Of a DNA stretch of 64,000 nt, positions 12,983 to 24,716 are shown in pieces (position 1 is the first letter of the stretch; each line of letters starts with the position of its first letter). Position numbers and translations under genes: made by a program. This DNA comes from Metopolophium dirhodum. Taxonomy: Eukaryota > Arthropoda > Insecta > Hemiptera > Aphididae. Location of the stretch: NCBI RefSeq assembly GCF_019925205.1, contig NC_083568.1, positions 27,774,393-27,838,392 of the forward strand. Reading direction: 5' to 3'. A model generated the notes under the pieces. The model was given only the letters and a program-made list of their open reading frames with translations. It had not been told where the DNA came from and searched no databases.

Positions 12983-14129
12983 TATTAATGTTATTATCAA
13001 TGTTTTTGCGAAATAAGGACCGTCATCGTTTTGCGTGCCCGCCGATGTCGGTATATTATATACCTGTGCGCCGCCGTCTTCGATACGCGCGGTCGCCGTC
13101 GTCATTACACCCGTGGATAAGCGTGAAAATGATCGTGTTTTGGGTAATTGGCCCTCACAAATCAATCAAAAAATATGTTTTTAGTCGCAGGATTTATATC
13201 TGCACCTTGTTAAAAACCGATTGTACGTAGCGTCGGTCTCGTGTGTCTCGCGGCACCTTGGTCGTCAATTGCAATGGTTGTTGTGTCCCGCCTCATTGTA
13301 TGTTAGTTCTTCGATTCGTTCCACGTCTGCGGGACCCGGGATAGGCCCGATACCAAGGTATGCAGTGCGGCAAATAATTGTCCGCCGGAAAGAAATGAGT
13401 GGCATAATTATGTCCACGGTGGCTTTATCACCCACCAATAACTTAAATTGATAAATGTTGTTGCGTCCTTTTGTGTTACATGTAAGCACTGTGCTCCCTA
13501 AAACGACGCATCTAGCTCATAGACCCAACCCACCTGTTAATTATTTTGGCATGTTGCACGTTTTTAAACTTTGTATACATCACGACTCACTGGTTGTTGG
13601 GACCGGGGGAGCCCTCACTATATAATTTTATAATTTTTTTGTATTATTGTTCTGTACCTGGTATTATTAGTTATTACCTACTATGTATTTGTTTTGTATT
13701 CATACAATTATTTATTACATGAACCATATTATGTTCATTGGTTTGTTTTTTCAATTATAATCTATTAGTGTATTGCTATGCACTTGTTCATGTATTATTA
13801 TTATAGGTGTTAAAATTTTGGCGTATATATACTGATTAGCACCCTGCAGCATTGCTGCTTTGTATTATCATGTTTCACATATGTTTATTGTTAACATGTG
13901 TTCTTACACTGATTTATATTATGTATTACTATTTGGTCATCACTCATCAATCATTATTCGTACCATTACGTATTGATTTTTTCGAATATTTTGTTTTCTA
14001 TCGTTAAAAAAAAATAATGTACACCACGGTAAGGCGCATATGTGACCAGCAGTTATCGATTTCATATATCTATCTACTTCGGACCTTCATCCCCTGCTAC
14101 GTCGTGCGTCCGGTTCTACGTCACTGCAT

Positions 14130-14156
14130 GTGAGGCTGAGCCTCACGGGGGGAGTA
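14130..14156 (+). other. Palindrome plus polypurine-tract-like motif
   Basis: GTGAGGCT-G-AGCCTCAC (14130-14146) is a nearly perfect palindrome. It is followed at once by GGGGGGAG (14147-14154), then TA and the TGTT start of the second direct repeat. A purine run directly before a TG-starting repeat is the expected position of the polypurine tract of an LTR retrotransposon. Confidence 0.4.
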
Positions 14157-14987
14157 TGTTCAAACACGGACGCGTTTTCGCGCAACCATAGTTTCGGCAT
14201 ACGCCCTCAAAGCTGCACTTCGGATGCCGAAGCTCACGAGGTGGCTTACCCCCTCCTCGGCCGTCCAGCGCCGGGCCGTTCGCCGCCGTAAGCTGTGCCG
14301 CCAGCCGTGTTTCTTTTTGTCTCTGTCCAGCGGTCGAGCCCGACGCATAGTTGCGTCCGCCGCCGCCGCCGCGTGCTTGGTACCGGCAGTAACCGCGTGT
14401 GCGGACAACGCGTTGTCGTATTTTTATCGGCCCAGCCGAACACCGTTTTGTTCTTTATCGCTGGCCACTGCGTGCCGCCGCTGACCAGCCGTGCCGCCGA
14501 TTGTGTACCACGGCTAACGGTTGCGTGACGCCAAAAACCTCGTGGTGTGGCTGTCGCCGAATTTGCCGTTTATTGTACCGTTGACCATTGCCGTGCCGCC
14601 GTCGACCAGCCGTGCCGCCGCCAACCAGTGTGTATCGCTGTTTGCCGTGCCGCCGTAGGCGTTTAGGAACACACCGGCCATCGCCAACGACAGCGGACCA
14701 GGTCTAACATATATTTTGTATTGTCACACTTAATTGTATTATTATGTTATTTGTTGGGGCGCCCTTTTGTTTCGGTACTATTACCGCTGATTGTCTTAAT
14801 ATAATATATTGTTTATTTTTTGCTGTCCCGCGCACCGCAAATTACATACAGGCATTTATTATTTGCAATTATATATTTTTTGGGTAACCCTTCCCGATTC
14901 TTTCCCCAGCACAATCGCGAGTCGTTGCCGACAACCGCCATCTTCGTAGGATCGGATCGGCGCAAACAGCCCCTCGATATAGTAATG
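14157..14987 (+). mobile_element. Candidate LTR or LTR-retrotransposon remnant
   Basis: Begins TGTTCAAAC directly after a purine tract and shares its first ~170 bases with 12834-12982. It contains a GC-rich stretch with degenerate CCGTGCCGCC repeats (about 14463-14665). It ends near TGGCGACCCGGCACATC (14988-15004), which resembles the TGGCGACC-type primer-binding sites of some insect LTR elements. Against this, the presumed LTR end does not show a canonical CA, and no gag or pol coding is visible in the window. I treat this as a remnant with uncertain borders. Confidence 0.35.
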
Positions 14988-15512
14988 TGGCGACCCGGCA
15001 CATCTCTTTTAGATAAATGATTAAATACTTAATCAAGTCTTCCAATTTACTAAACATTTATAATTTGTAGATAATTTGGGATAATTTGAAGAAAAATTTG
15101 AAATTGAAGAGAGACTGTGTTATAATGTATTATATTGAACTTTAGTTAATTTTTATAATGTAGGTACTATGATAAACATTTGAAGATTTATTACAATATA
15201 CGTATATTATACATAGATGTTAAGTATGACATATTTTTAACTAACTAATATTTTAACAGAAATTATGGAGCTAAAAATATAGAAATACCTATGTTATGTT
15301 ACGGTCTATAATTCATAGTTTTGTTTCATTTATAATAATAATGCTTTTTAATATACTTTTTCATAAATTAATATTTAATACAGTTGGCTTTTATGATTTG
15401 TTTGAACTATTGGTACTTATTTTTTTGGGAGATCCCTATTATTACAACACCGTTACCAATATGCGTCTCACTGTACCCCGGTTTCCACTACAGATAAATC
15501 ATTATTTATTAC

Positions 15513-15938
15513 CAGGGCTGTGAATTAAATGCATTTACATAATTTTGCTACACCGTGACCATATAAAAAATGGATTCGGCCAAAATCTCATTTTACATAT
15601 TATTTTTTTGGGTTAGCTCATATAATTGCATGTTTTCATGATTTCTTCGTATTTATGCTTATTTTCTTAAAATGTTTTTATATTTTCGGTTCATCCGTTA
15701 AAAAAATAAATAGGTACCTACCTACCAAGTGTGTAAATAAAGATTTTTTTTTTGTAAACCAATTTGAATTATTATTTATTAATTTAAAAAAATTTAAATA
15801 AAAACGTCTTTATTCAGTATTTTTTTGAATTTTAAGTGCATATTTTTGAATATTTCAGTGCATATATTTGCCTGTTTTTAGTGCATACATGCAGGTAAAT
15901 ATTTAACACTTTTACACTGCATTAAATTCACAGCCCTG
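15513..15938. mobile_element. hAT-like non-autonomous element
   Basis: Begins CAGGGCTGTGAATTAAATGC and ends with the inverted form GCATTAAATTCACAGCCCTG, about 20 bp of matching terminal inverted repeat. CAGGG ends are typical of hAT transposons. The 8-bp flanks (TTTATTAC and CTTCTACT) do not match well, so the duplication is decayed or was never there. A related left end (GTGGATTTAAATGCATT) occurs near 20086. There is no coding capacity. It is nested inside the 4.6-kb inverted-arm unit. Confidence 0.65.
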
Positions 15939-16030
15939 CTTCTACTTTTACTTCCAATCGTAATACCTACCACAGTTAATGTTAAATGTCATTGGCAACA
16001 ATCAACTGCTTCAACTTGATAACACTAAGA

Positions 16031-16165
16031 GGATGTCAGATTTTTAGCGCACCATTTATTTCTCTCTCTGACCCAATCATTTTAGTGTTTTCTTAATCGT
16101 ACATTTGGTATGCTACACGTGGGTCAAAGATGGAAAACAAATAGTGCGCCCAAATACTGACATCC
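16031..16165. mobile_element. 135-bp MITE-like element
   Basis: Begins GGATGTCAGATTTTTAGCGC and ends with an imperfect mirror, GTGCGCCCAAATACTGACATC, giving ~28-bp imperfect inverted ends. It abuts the right arm of the long inverted repeat. I see no flanking duplication. Confidence 0.5.
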
Positions 16166-16185
16166 CAACCGGCAACAAGTTTACA

Positions 16186-16554
16186 CGAGTGAGCTGGGTA
16201 TGGCTCCATCATACCATGGTCTTATCAGCGGTCTTCGAGGGGAAAAATAAATTGAGGCCAAATAAAGTATACTTATATCGAGTATCGACCATCGACTATC
16301 AATATAAATAGGAGCCTCAATTGCCTTCCCCCCGGAAACACGGCCTCAAATGTATTTAACATAGGCGTGGACTATCCATATCTTTATTATCTATGGACTT
16401 CATCCATAGCATGGATAAAGGTGTCAACAATCAAAGGATCAACTTGATAATCAAACACTTAAGTTCGGTAACCTGCAACTCAGGATCTTTTTATTCAAAG
16501 TGTCCTAATGAGTCATAAGAAGGTTAGTTAGGTAAACCTATGGTTAGTTGAAGC
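16186..16554. repeat. Right arm of the long inverted repeat
   Basis: Reverse complement of the left arm at 11965-12340. Relative to the left arm it lacks about 30 bp near its inner end (the CTATCCATATCTTTATTATC block beside the GATGGAGCC motif), so it has lost one end of the nested smaller element. Confidence 0.88.
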
Positions 16555-16639
16555 CAAAGAGTCAATAAGGCCTTTGCAATTCAAGATCTTTTCCTACGTA
16601 TTCGGCATTGTTAACATAACTATTCTACCTTTACACTTT

Positions 16640-16830
16640 TTCTTCCCCCGTCTCTCACAGCTATATACAGGTTCAGCCACTCTCATTCCACACCTCCATA
16701 TGATCGGTATTATGTCTATCCATCTCTTCTTCAGTCTTCTCGTCCATCATTTCTCCCCTAAATTAACTTCTATAGCCACTCTCACTATCTCTTATCATAC
16801 AGTGACCGAACCACCTAAACCTATTCTCTC
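16640..16830 (-). pseudogene. LINE reverse-transcriptase C-terminal fossil
   Basis: Read on the minus strand, the sequence gives degenerate but ordered blocks of the C-terminal tail of endonuclease/reverse-transcriptase LINE proteins: FRWFGHC (about 16800-16825), then RRLKKRWID (about 16719-16746), then WRCGMR (about 16684-16700). The usual family order is LRWFGHV, GRPKKRW, DMRxCG. The blocks are in different frames with stops between them, so it is a dead copy. It lies just outside the right inverted arm. The plus-strand 99-residue ORF over the same DNA is its shadow. Confidence 0.6.
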
Positions 16831-16859
16831 TTGTTTTCACTACAATATGTACACTACCC

Positions 16860-17715
16860 TATACTACCCTTAATTAATTAATTTCTTATTCTATCCTCTT
16901 TTGTACCTTAACACCTTACTTATTATTCTCATATCTGCTATGCTACTCTCACTCCACTTACCTACCCTAACCTTACATTTCTTTTTCATCTTTCCCTTTC
17001 ATACACCAAACATTCTGAAATCCTGTTGACCCATTTCCTTATCTTCGCCATATCACACACTTCCTAATTCCTATTCACTCAGTCTCTAGTTACCTCATCG
17101 TACTTGATTATCGGTGAAAATATTTAAATATCATTGAGCGAATTCCCTACTCGAAAGAATTGCTTAAAAAAATATCATACCTCACCAATTTTCTAATTTT
17201 GAACACGACTTTATTGATAGTCCGAATAGTGTTATACCAGTATAGTTAAAATACAAATATTGAAAATTTTCGGGCAATACATCCCCTGATCAATTAACTA
17301 TAATAAAAAAAAACCTACTGAGTAATAAGAAAATACATACCCCGTGACGGAATCAAAATCTGCTACGAAACTTAGTCTTCGAAACACTGAAACGTTCACA
17401 CATTGCAATATGCTTATGATATATTATTCCCAGTTTGAAAATGTTCACTGACGAATACCATTTCTGAAATAACACGCATCTTATGCAGTAAAATGTTCTA
17501 CAATATTCTAATGACCTATGCGTTACAGTCTACAGATATTATATAAACCTACCAATAAATACCTAATATTAATTTTTATTACACAGAGTTTGTATTTTTA
17601 AATATTGTATTCAAGGATTTATTAGTTTTATTTTTATACCTAACAAAAATTACATTTATTCACAAGTCAGTTATCAACTAGAACTCGACTACGAGTAAGA
17701 CAGCGTTTGGATTGT
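16860..17715. other. Non-coding AT-rich stretch
   Basis: The first ~250 bases are purine-rich on the minus strand and may be further upstream LINE sequence. No coding pattern is otherwise visible. Confidence 0.4.
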
Positions 17716-18485
17716 TCGGACTGGTGTATAATTTATTATTATTATACATTGCGCCTTTGGTAGGCATTAGTAAACGTATATGCTTTTACGTTACTTAGTT
17801 AACAGATTTTCCGCGACAATAAATATTTAATTCAAGTCTAAAAAGTAAATGTAAGACCAAAATAATATAAAAACAAACTTACGCATAAACATCGACACTT
17901 CCAGTGAAACCTAGCTGTACTGCAGCACACGCTGTCGTCTAAGAAACAGCTATCTTCATCCGTCTACATCTCGTTCCATCTCCATCTCTCTCTACATCTC
18001 GCTAATAGAAACTTATCTAGTATACAATACTAGTATCTTTATGATCTGTAATATATTCTGGTGTTCGATGAAAAAGATTGAAATAAGATAAAAATACATA
18101 TATTTTTGGTTTTGAATATGAAAGCTGTGAGATGATCGATATGAATTTTGTGAGAAATCTAGAGGTACTAGAAAACTGAGACGAGTGTGTTGAATGAAAT
18201 AAATTAAAAAATTAATTAACACAACAATCGCTTAAAAATTAATTAAATTCAAATAATGAGATGAACCTTATTAGATCATTTAAATTTTCCAGAACAAGCC
18301 CCCAGTTGTTGGTCGCATGCCAATTTTGACCATATACTAGACCACAAGTTTATAGACATTCTATAATGCATTCTGTTGCCGGTGGCCCTAGACACTGTTG
18401 GGGAAATTATAATATTTCTTTAGTAATTAAATTACGATACGAATTATAAGTTACGTAGGTACTTGTCCAATACTCGACTACCAGA
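17716..18485 (+). repeat. Dispersed repeat family A, copy 1
   Basis: Matches 23870-24716 in several ordered blocks: GTTAACAGATTTTCCG, AATAAATATTTAATTCAAGTC, ACAAACTTACG with a TTCCAGTGAAAC block, AAGAAACAGCTATCTTCATC, and near the end TAAGTTACGTAGGTACTTGTCC. Shorter relatives lie at 19060, 21530 and, inverted, 26770. No coding, no terminal inverted repeat and no duplication is recognisable; the class is unknown. Confidence 0.75.
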
Positions 18486-19059
18486 ATTTAAATTAAAGAA
18501 TGTGATATACCTAGGTAACATATCGATCGATTCTAAAACAGAAACTTAACCTAGGTACAAATAATATCACAATATCAAATAGTGAAATGTGAAAATTTGA
18601 AGAAAATTTCCTATAGGTATATCCCGTAAAACCCCCAAAATAAAACGTACGTTTGAGGTGTTCTATTAAAACCCAAATATTTAATGCCCGTATCCCGTAT
18701 GCATAGAAAATGTATGTTTCACATTTAACGAAAACTAAAACTATCGTGACGGAACTGAATTACGAAGAACGTATAAAACAAAAATAATCGTCACCAAGTG
18801 ATAGGTATAATCTGCTATGTACTTACAAATCATATTAAATAACATTAATCATTATGTGTTTTCTTATTTTGTTAGGTAGGTATAAAAACTTACCTTCCTA
18901 CTTATAAAAGCATTACCTAATCATTGATTTAAAATTTTAAAAATTATTCTACTATAACAATAAATTAACAGTTGTAGGCAAAGTATTATTATAATTTAAG
19001 GTATTTTTCATAATATCCTAATTTTTGTACACCTATAACAACTGGATTTTAAAAACTAC

Positions 19060-19410
19060 TCTACGTCTAGCGGGTATATAAGTTTGTCTGACAATAAGTA
19101 TTTACATTAGGTCTACCGCGTCAACAGAGTAGTAGGACAAAACTTACGTAATTATTTATTCTTCCGGCGAAACGCGGTCCTTTGAGTGTATAATATTGTC
19201 TAGTGTCAGAGCTGTGCGTCTCCGTCAAGGAAAATGCAGCGCGCGTCTTCATATATCCGATCCAAAAGTTCAGTCTGGAAGTATTGAGATTAATGACATT
19301 TATAAAAATAGGCACCTAGTTTAATAACCAGAATGGAACGAAATATGTGAGTACGTATTGGAATCGCTGTTCGTCTCAAACGATTGTCATTTGCCATAGA
19401 TTATTTATAA
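19060..19410 (+). repeat. Dispersed repeat family A, diverged copy 2
   Basis: Contains the family landmarks in order but degraded: GACAATAAGTATTTACATTAGGTC, an AAAACTTACG block, TCTTCCGGCGAAACGCGG near 19160 and ATTTGCCATAGATTATTT near 19388. Confidence 0.55.
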
Positions 19411-19790
19411 TTATAACCTAACTGTCCCAATCATAGAAAATATATATATGGTCCTAACCGATGGATGATGGATATTTTTACATTATCTTCAAAAAAACAT
19501 TTATTTGTTTCTACTAGATGCGAATGCGGTAAATTGAATTCAAATTTATAATATAGATAACGGTTTTTTTACTTGGTAACCATTTATTTATTACTTGGTT
19601 TATAAACAAATTCTAATTGATATAAAATAGTAATTAATATATAAAAAATAGTTTTATTGATCCCAATATTTAAAAATAATGTTTCAAATAAAATAATAAA
19701 AAAAATTAAGAAATACCTATTAATTAATATGTATTACCTAAAAAACAAAATAACTAAATAAATTCGTGTTTTTTTTAAACATTTTCACGT

Positions 19791-19905
19791 CCCCCCCCCC
19801 TTACAAAATTGTGTCACTCCTCCTTAAAGTAGTGCGCCCCTTAGGTTAAGAGCCCTTGAAATTGTGCATGTTAAAAAATCAGCCATATCCTCCCCCCCCC
19901 CTTGA
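19791..19905. repeat. Paired poly-C tracts
   Basis: Two runs of about 10 C, at 19791-19800 and near 19892-19901, each followed by TT(A/G)ACAAAAT. Similar runs occur near 37051-37061 and 43541-43550. The shared flank suggests two fragments of one short repeat. Confidence 0.6.
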
Positions 19906-19909
19906 CAAA

Positions 19910-21529
19910 ATCATTTGACTAATTTAGCTACTTTATGAATTAAGAACGATACATTGAACGTACAAAACTGTACCTACCTACATAATAGTTATCAACCTAT
20001 TAACCCATCAATAATATTATATTTTTTATTGTGTATACTAATCGATTGGTATATACAAAATAACGTTAAGTTATAAATAGGACGTGGATTTAAATGCATT
20101 AAAAATAAGAAAAATGCCTTAAAAATACGATTTAATGCACTTATATTACAAAGCTTAATAAAATGGCCAGAAAAATTAAAAGTCCAATTTTAACGAATAT
20201 AAAATAGAATTTAGATAAGTGTATAGGTAGTGTATTCGTTATATTTTGAGTTTCATTATAGCACATCAGTCAATCAGATGCTATTTAATATTTTAAAATA
20301 AAAAAATTCGACAGTAATTCCATATTGGCAAGTGTTGTTTTCTATAACTGAAGACTGAAGTTATTGTATCGAACATAATGGGTACGTAAAAAAATAGAAG
20401 TATAAGAAAAAAAATTACCTTTATTTAATTGTATTTAATTTTTTTCTAATAAGTTTTTATAAAATTGACTTTATCCCATATAAATGTTCTAATTTCATTT
20501 TTCAATTCGTTGATAATATATGAAACGAATTCTTTGCTTGGAAAGCTATGTTTTAGAAAATTCAGAAAATGCAGTTTATATTTAAATATTATAAATAATA
20601 ATTTCTGATGCATTGACACGGAAGAGTGAGGGGGTGGACAATCAGCCGAACCGAAATCTAACATCTTAAACACTAAATATAAACAATTTTCACACACGCG
20701 TCATGGTATGAAAATAAAAAAATATTTATAATTCATATTTATACCGATTTTCTACCGAAAAAATAAATTACTTTAATCTCAATATTATTTATTAGTCAAC
20801 GATATCTTTGCTCAGAATCGTTTTTCGTTTGTTCGTTTTGTATTTTAATAATTTATACGTGGATATATTATTATTACTAATAATTATAGTAGTTGTGTTT
20901 GTTTTATTTCATTAATTTATTTAGTACTATACCAATAAATTATATATTAATTAATAATTTTTAAAACATTGTGTTCAAAAAAATAAAAAAAAAATGTGAT
21001 TTTAATTAGAGTCTTGTAATGTACCCACCTATATTTAAAAAAAAAATAAATATAATAATAACTGTTGAACTTTTAGGGACATAATAGGTAACACATTCGT
21101 GTATGTAGTTGTAGTATTACACTATTTATGTAGGTATATTTATATACCTATACGAGTATATGAGTAGGTAGGTATATTATTCATAAGTGCGCACACGTCA
21201 GGATAGGCAGTTGACCATTCCGTGAATATACTTTTATGTGTACATGGATATACATCCCTAATCCCTATGATATAGAATATAGATATTAGGTGAACAATAG
21301 AAGTTAAGTATTTGACACTAAATTAATAGTTACCTATAACTTATAACGTTGTATTTGGAAAAAAAATTACCAGTTATTAATTAAAATTGTATCTTATGAC
21401 TATTATCAGTTATAAGTCATAACATATATTTCTATAAATTAAACCAAATTATTTATATATTTATATTAAGTACCCTGTATAGGTATGCACCTATTAATTA
21501 TAATTATTCTACAAACAGGGACTGGAAAA
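19910..21529. other. Non-coding AT-rich stretch
   Basis: No gene recognised. It contains a fragment starting GTGGATTTAAATGCATT near 20086, related to the hAT-like end at 15513, and GCTCAGAATCGTTTTTCG near 20812, which is a landmark of dispersed repeat family B. An 83-residue minus ORF at 20446-20697 has no domain-like pattern. Confidence 0.4.
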
Positions 21530-22150
21530 ACGACGACGGCGTTTATATCTCGCGTATTTTATACATTTTTAGTCCGGAACTAAAATATGCGCCTACAACA
21601 CTTGGATAGCACATTTTTCGTGACATTAAATATTTGTTTTAAGTCTTAAAAGTGACTTAAAAATTTTATAAATTGCAAAAATCAAATGTCATTGTATTAA
21701 ATTGTAAATGCTATTGTAAAGCCACTAGGTGTCTCTAATGAGAGATTTCCTACCATGTCATCATTAGTTCATAGTTTCATTCATTTTTCACCATAATTAT
21801 TACTTATTGTACACCCCTGTATAGATTGTAATATTTCTAAATAAAGTCAATTAAATAAAAAAAAAAAAAAAAAAGTCTTAAAAGTAAATTTAAGCCCCAA
21901 AAGAATATAAGAACAAACTTACTTTAATTATCGACTCCTTCGGCGGAATCCGTGACGTGTGTGAACTGCGACGCCCATGAGGAAACGCTCCAGAATACAG
22001 ACAGAACTTAGAATATTGTGATTTATGAAAAATAAAATTATACGAAACGCAGTAAGTTTTTTGCTCATATCTTCTTTGCTTATTGAAATTTTAGAATTTT
22101 TAATCGACTGTGTCTTCTGCAACGACTTTGAGATTTGCCATAGATTAAAT
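21530..22150 (+). repeat. Dispersed repeat family A, copy 3 (interrupted)
   Basis: Family A landmarks occur on both sides of an insertion. On the left are CTCGCGTATTTTATACATTT and a TTAAATATTTGTTTTAAGTC block. On the right are AAGTAAATTTAAG, ACAAACTTACTTTAATTATC, CTCCTTCGGCGGAATCC and GATTTGCCATAGATT. The right-hand side closely mirrors the inverted copy at 26770-26960. A 116-residue minus ORF crosses this repeat and is not supported as a gene. Confidence 0.7.
21654..21872 (+). mobile_element. Short poly(A)-tailed retro-insertion with 13-bp TSD
   Basis: About 219 bp ending in an AATAAA signal (AATAAAGTCAATTAAATAAA) and an A-run of about 17. It is flanked by exact 13-bp direct repeats AAGTCTTAAAAGT at 21641-21653 and 21873-21885. 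It interrupts a copy of repeat family A. It is either a 5'-truncated LINE end or a short retroposed transcript. The perfect duplication and intact tail suggest a young insertion. No coding is visible. Confidence 0.85.
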
Positions 22151-22279
22151 AAATAAATGATAGATATTATACTAGGTGCGTCAATACGATGAATCCACGG
22201 ATATAATATAATGCAACTTTTTATATCAAAGAGTTCTGTGTTAAGGACCAATTTGTTCATTGAAACTTGATATGACAAT

Positions 22280-23868
22280 AAACCAAAATAGTTTATAATT
22301 TTAAATTTAAATTATAATAATATGATATAGGTATTATTTGAATTATTATTTTCGTTTATCAATTTAATTATTGATTAAGGTGGTGAATAGATATCAGAAG
22401 CACAAGAATATTTTTATAAGAGCATATTGTATTTTATGAATTATTAAATAAAAATGAGATTACTGGATTTTAGAGTTAAATACTATAATACTAACTATAT
22501 TTTTACAATGATGTGTATTTTTTTTTTAAATATTTTTAATTATTTTTTCTTGTGGTCTGTGTAAACGATAAGTATTCGTAATAAAGATTCAATTTTCATA
22601 TATAATATTATATTATAGGCACTCAGTATGTAATCATATGTTTATTTTTAGTTTAATTTAATTGTAGGTATTTAGTAAATAATAATAGGTATACAAAATT
22701 GTGTTTTCGAATAGCAATTTATTGTTTTTATTAATACGTACACCATAATAGGGAACTAAAATTTTGTAAATGATGTACAAATGTATTTTTGGTGTTTTAA
22801 GGCTGCTGTAAGATCAATTTATGAGAATCCTTGCATTAAATTGTTAGGATTATTTGATATGAATAATTATTTTATTACATATAGGTTTATTACATTTTGG
22901 TAAGTCGATCAGAAACTATATTTACACTGAATGTTAATAGTAAAAAGCTATTAAAAAATCTATTATTTGTATTTATTTGTTAATAATAATTAAGACTTAA
23001 ATATTAGCAGTAATCTTGTTCTTTTCACAAAATGTTTTTTAATTATTTTTAATTTAATTTACATTTATCCCAAAGTGATCTCTGAATAATCATTCAATGA
23101 TGAATTTAATAGTTACATTCTCGGTTACATTAATTGGATTATAAATTAAAATAAACTACAGTTTCCAGCTTCTACTACAACATTATTTTATATTTTATTT
23201 TATGTTTTTAATTTTTTAAACGCAGTCTGCACCTTGTGTTGGTGATTTTACACGTAATATAATAAAGTTGATACTAGTGATGAGAAGGTAAGTACCTTAT
23301 TGTTTAATCAAATTATTTACACGATTATTAACTAAAAAAATATCTATGAAGTATAAACATCCGCATTTCCATTAACTATAAATTCATAATTGTATATGAG
23401 CTATACATGTTACATATATTTTTCGAAAAAACTATTTAAAAAAACAAGAATAATTCCTATTTGATGTCACACGGGTTGATCTAGCAACTGACTGCTACGA
23501 CAACTGTGCAATTTTTTTTAAGCATAATACGTTTTGAAAACGTCCAGAAAAGAGTTTGTTTTAAGACTGTCTGTCTTGATAACAACTAATTTAATTTAGA
23601 GTGTATTGTTATATTATATTATAATGAAATTAATAATTATAGTAAAATATACAATTGCAAGACATTTAATACCTATATCTATAGCCATCTAGGGTATAAA
23701 CTACACTAAAAAAGGTGTAAGTATGCTAATAAAATATATGAGGTGTATAATGTATTTATGTATATAAAAATATAAAATATAAAGATTAAAAACATTATAT
23801 TGTTTTAAATACTTCGCGCAAACCTTAGGTGATACCCGGCGTATAGTATAACATGCAAAAAGGTGCGT
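22280..23868. other. Non-coding AT-rich stretch
   Basis: About 1.6 kb of AT-rich sequence with no ORF of note, no tandem repeat and no inverted repeat that I could see. Confidence 0.4.
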
Positions 23869-23869
23869 A

Positions 23870-24716
23870 TTAAACTTGGCGTGGTGAAACGAAGACGGTC
23901 TCGCGTATTTTATACATTGCGCTATTGGGATTAAACTTATAAATGCTTCTAAGTCACGTAGTTAACAGATTGTCCGTGGCAATAAATATTTAATTTAAGT
24001 CTAAAAAGTAAATGTAAAATAGTAGGTAATAATATGAAAACAAACTTACTCGTAAACATCTACTCTTCCGGTGAAACGTAGCTAGAGTGCCGCCATCGCC
24101 GAAGAAACAGCTATCTTCATTCATCTTTATCTAATCATCTCACTCCGATGAGCTGAAACTTGAAAGTATCGAAATATTTTATGAAAATAACCTGATCAAA
24201 CGAAATTTACGAGTTTGTGTTACAACTTATCCGGTTTAACGAACTGTCCGTTTATATTTGTGGCCTATTATTTTTTTGTTCACTGAAACAAAATATATTA
24301 TATTTATAATACAATAGTTTTGCTGAAATTATTAGAATGTTAACCGTCGCCGACGAATTTCGACAATTGACGATTGCCATAGATATCATAAAATATAGAA
24401 ATCCAAAGAACTTATATATTATTATATAAGTACTCAGTAAACCTATACGGTATATTTATAAATCGTATGTTCTTTTACAGAAATCTTTGTGATCTGCAAT
24501 GCACCTATTCTGGTTTTCTATTTCAATTATAGTTCGCATGCCAAATTTAACTATACAATAACTGGTCCGCAAGTTTATAGAATAGATATTCTAATACATT
24601 CTCCCGCCAGTGCCAATAGACAAAGTGTTTGAGAAGTTATATTTGGTACTTAATTAATTTATAATATGAATTATTATAAGTTACCTATGTAGGTACTTGT
24701 CCAAAACTCGACTACC
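23870..24716 (+). repeat. Dispersed repeat family A, copy 4
   Basis: Counterpart of 17716-18485 with the same block order over about 0.8 kb: CTCGCGTATTTTATACATTG, AGTTAACAGATTGTCCG, CTCTTCCGGTGAAACGTAGC, GAAGAAACAGCTATCTTCAT, then AAGTTTATAGAATAGATATTC and GTAGGTACTTGTCC. The two long copies define the fullest form of the family in the window. Confidence 0.75.

Larger units (their letters stand above)
11965..16554. mobile_element. 4.6-kb unit bounded by long inverted arms
   Basis: Two ~370-bp arms in inverted orientation enclose about 3.85 kb. The interior changes sharply in composition: a GC- and CpG-rich block (about 12800-14720) inside otherwise AT-rich DNA, then AT-rich sequence with a nested hAT-like element. 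No transposase is recognisable. It may be a foldback-type or large non-autonomous DNA transposon that captured other sequence. Alternatively, two copies of one repeat may have landed in opposite orientation. Lack of a clear flanking duplication keeps both readings open. Confidence 0.5.

Noticed and set aside
12799..13230. 143-residue ORF in the GC-rich block
   Set aside because: Overlaps open frames on both strands, spans the direct repeat and has no domain-like pattern; long frames are expected in GC-rich DNA.
14160..14584. Several overlapping 60-86-residue ORFs
   Set aside because: Open in up to five frames at once, caused by GC-rich repeats; arginine/alanine-rich translations without any family signature.
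16574..16873. 99-residue plus-strand ORF rich in Leu/Ser/His
   Set aside because: It is the antisense of the LINE fossil on the minus strand, where ordered reverse-transcriptase tail blocks are visible.
21928..22278. 116-residue minus ORF
   Set aside because: Runs through a copy of dispersed repeat family A; the equivalent sequence in other copies is not open.
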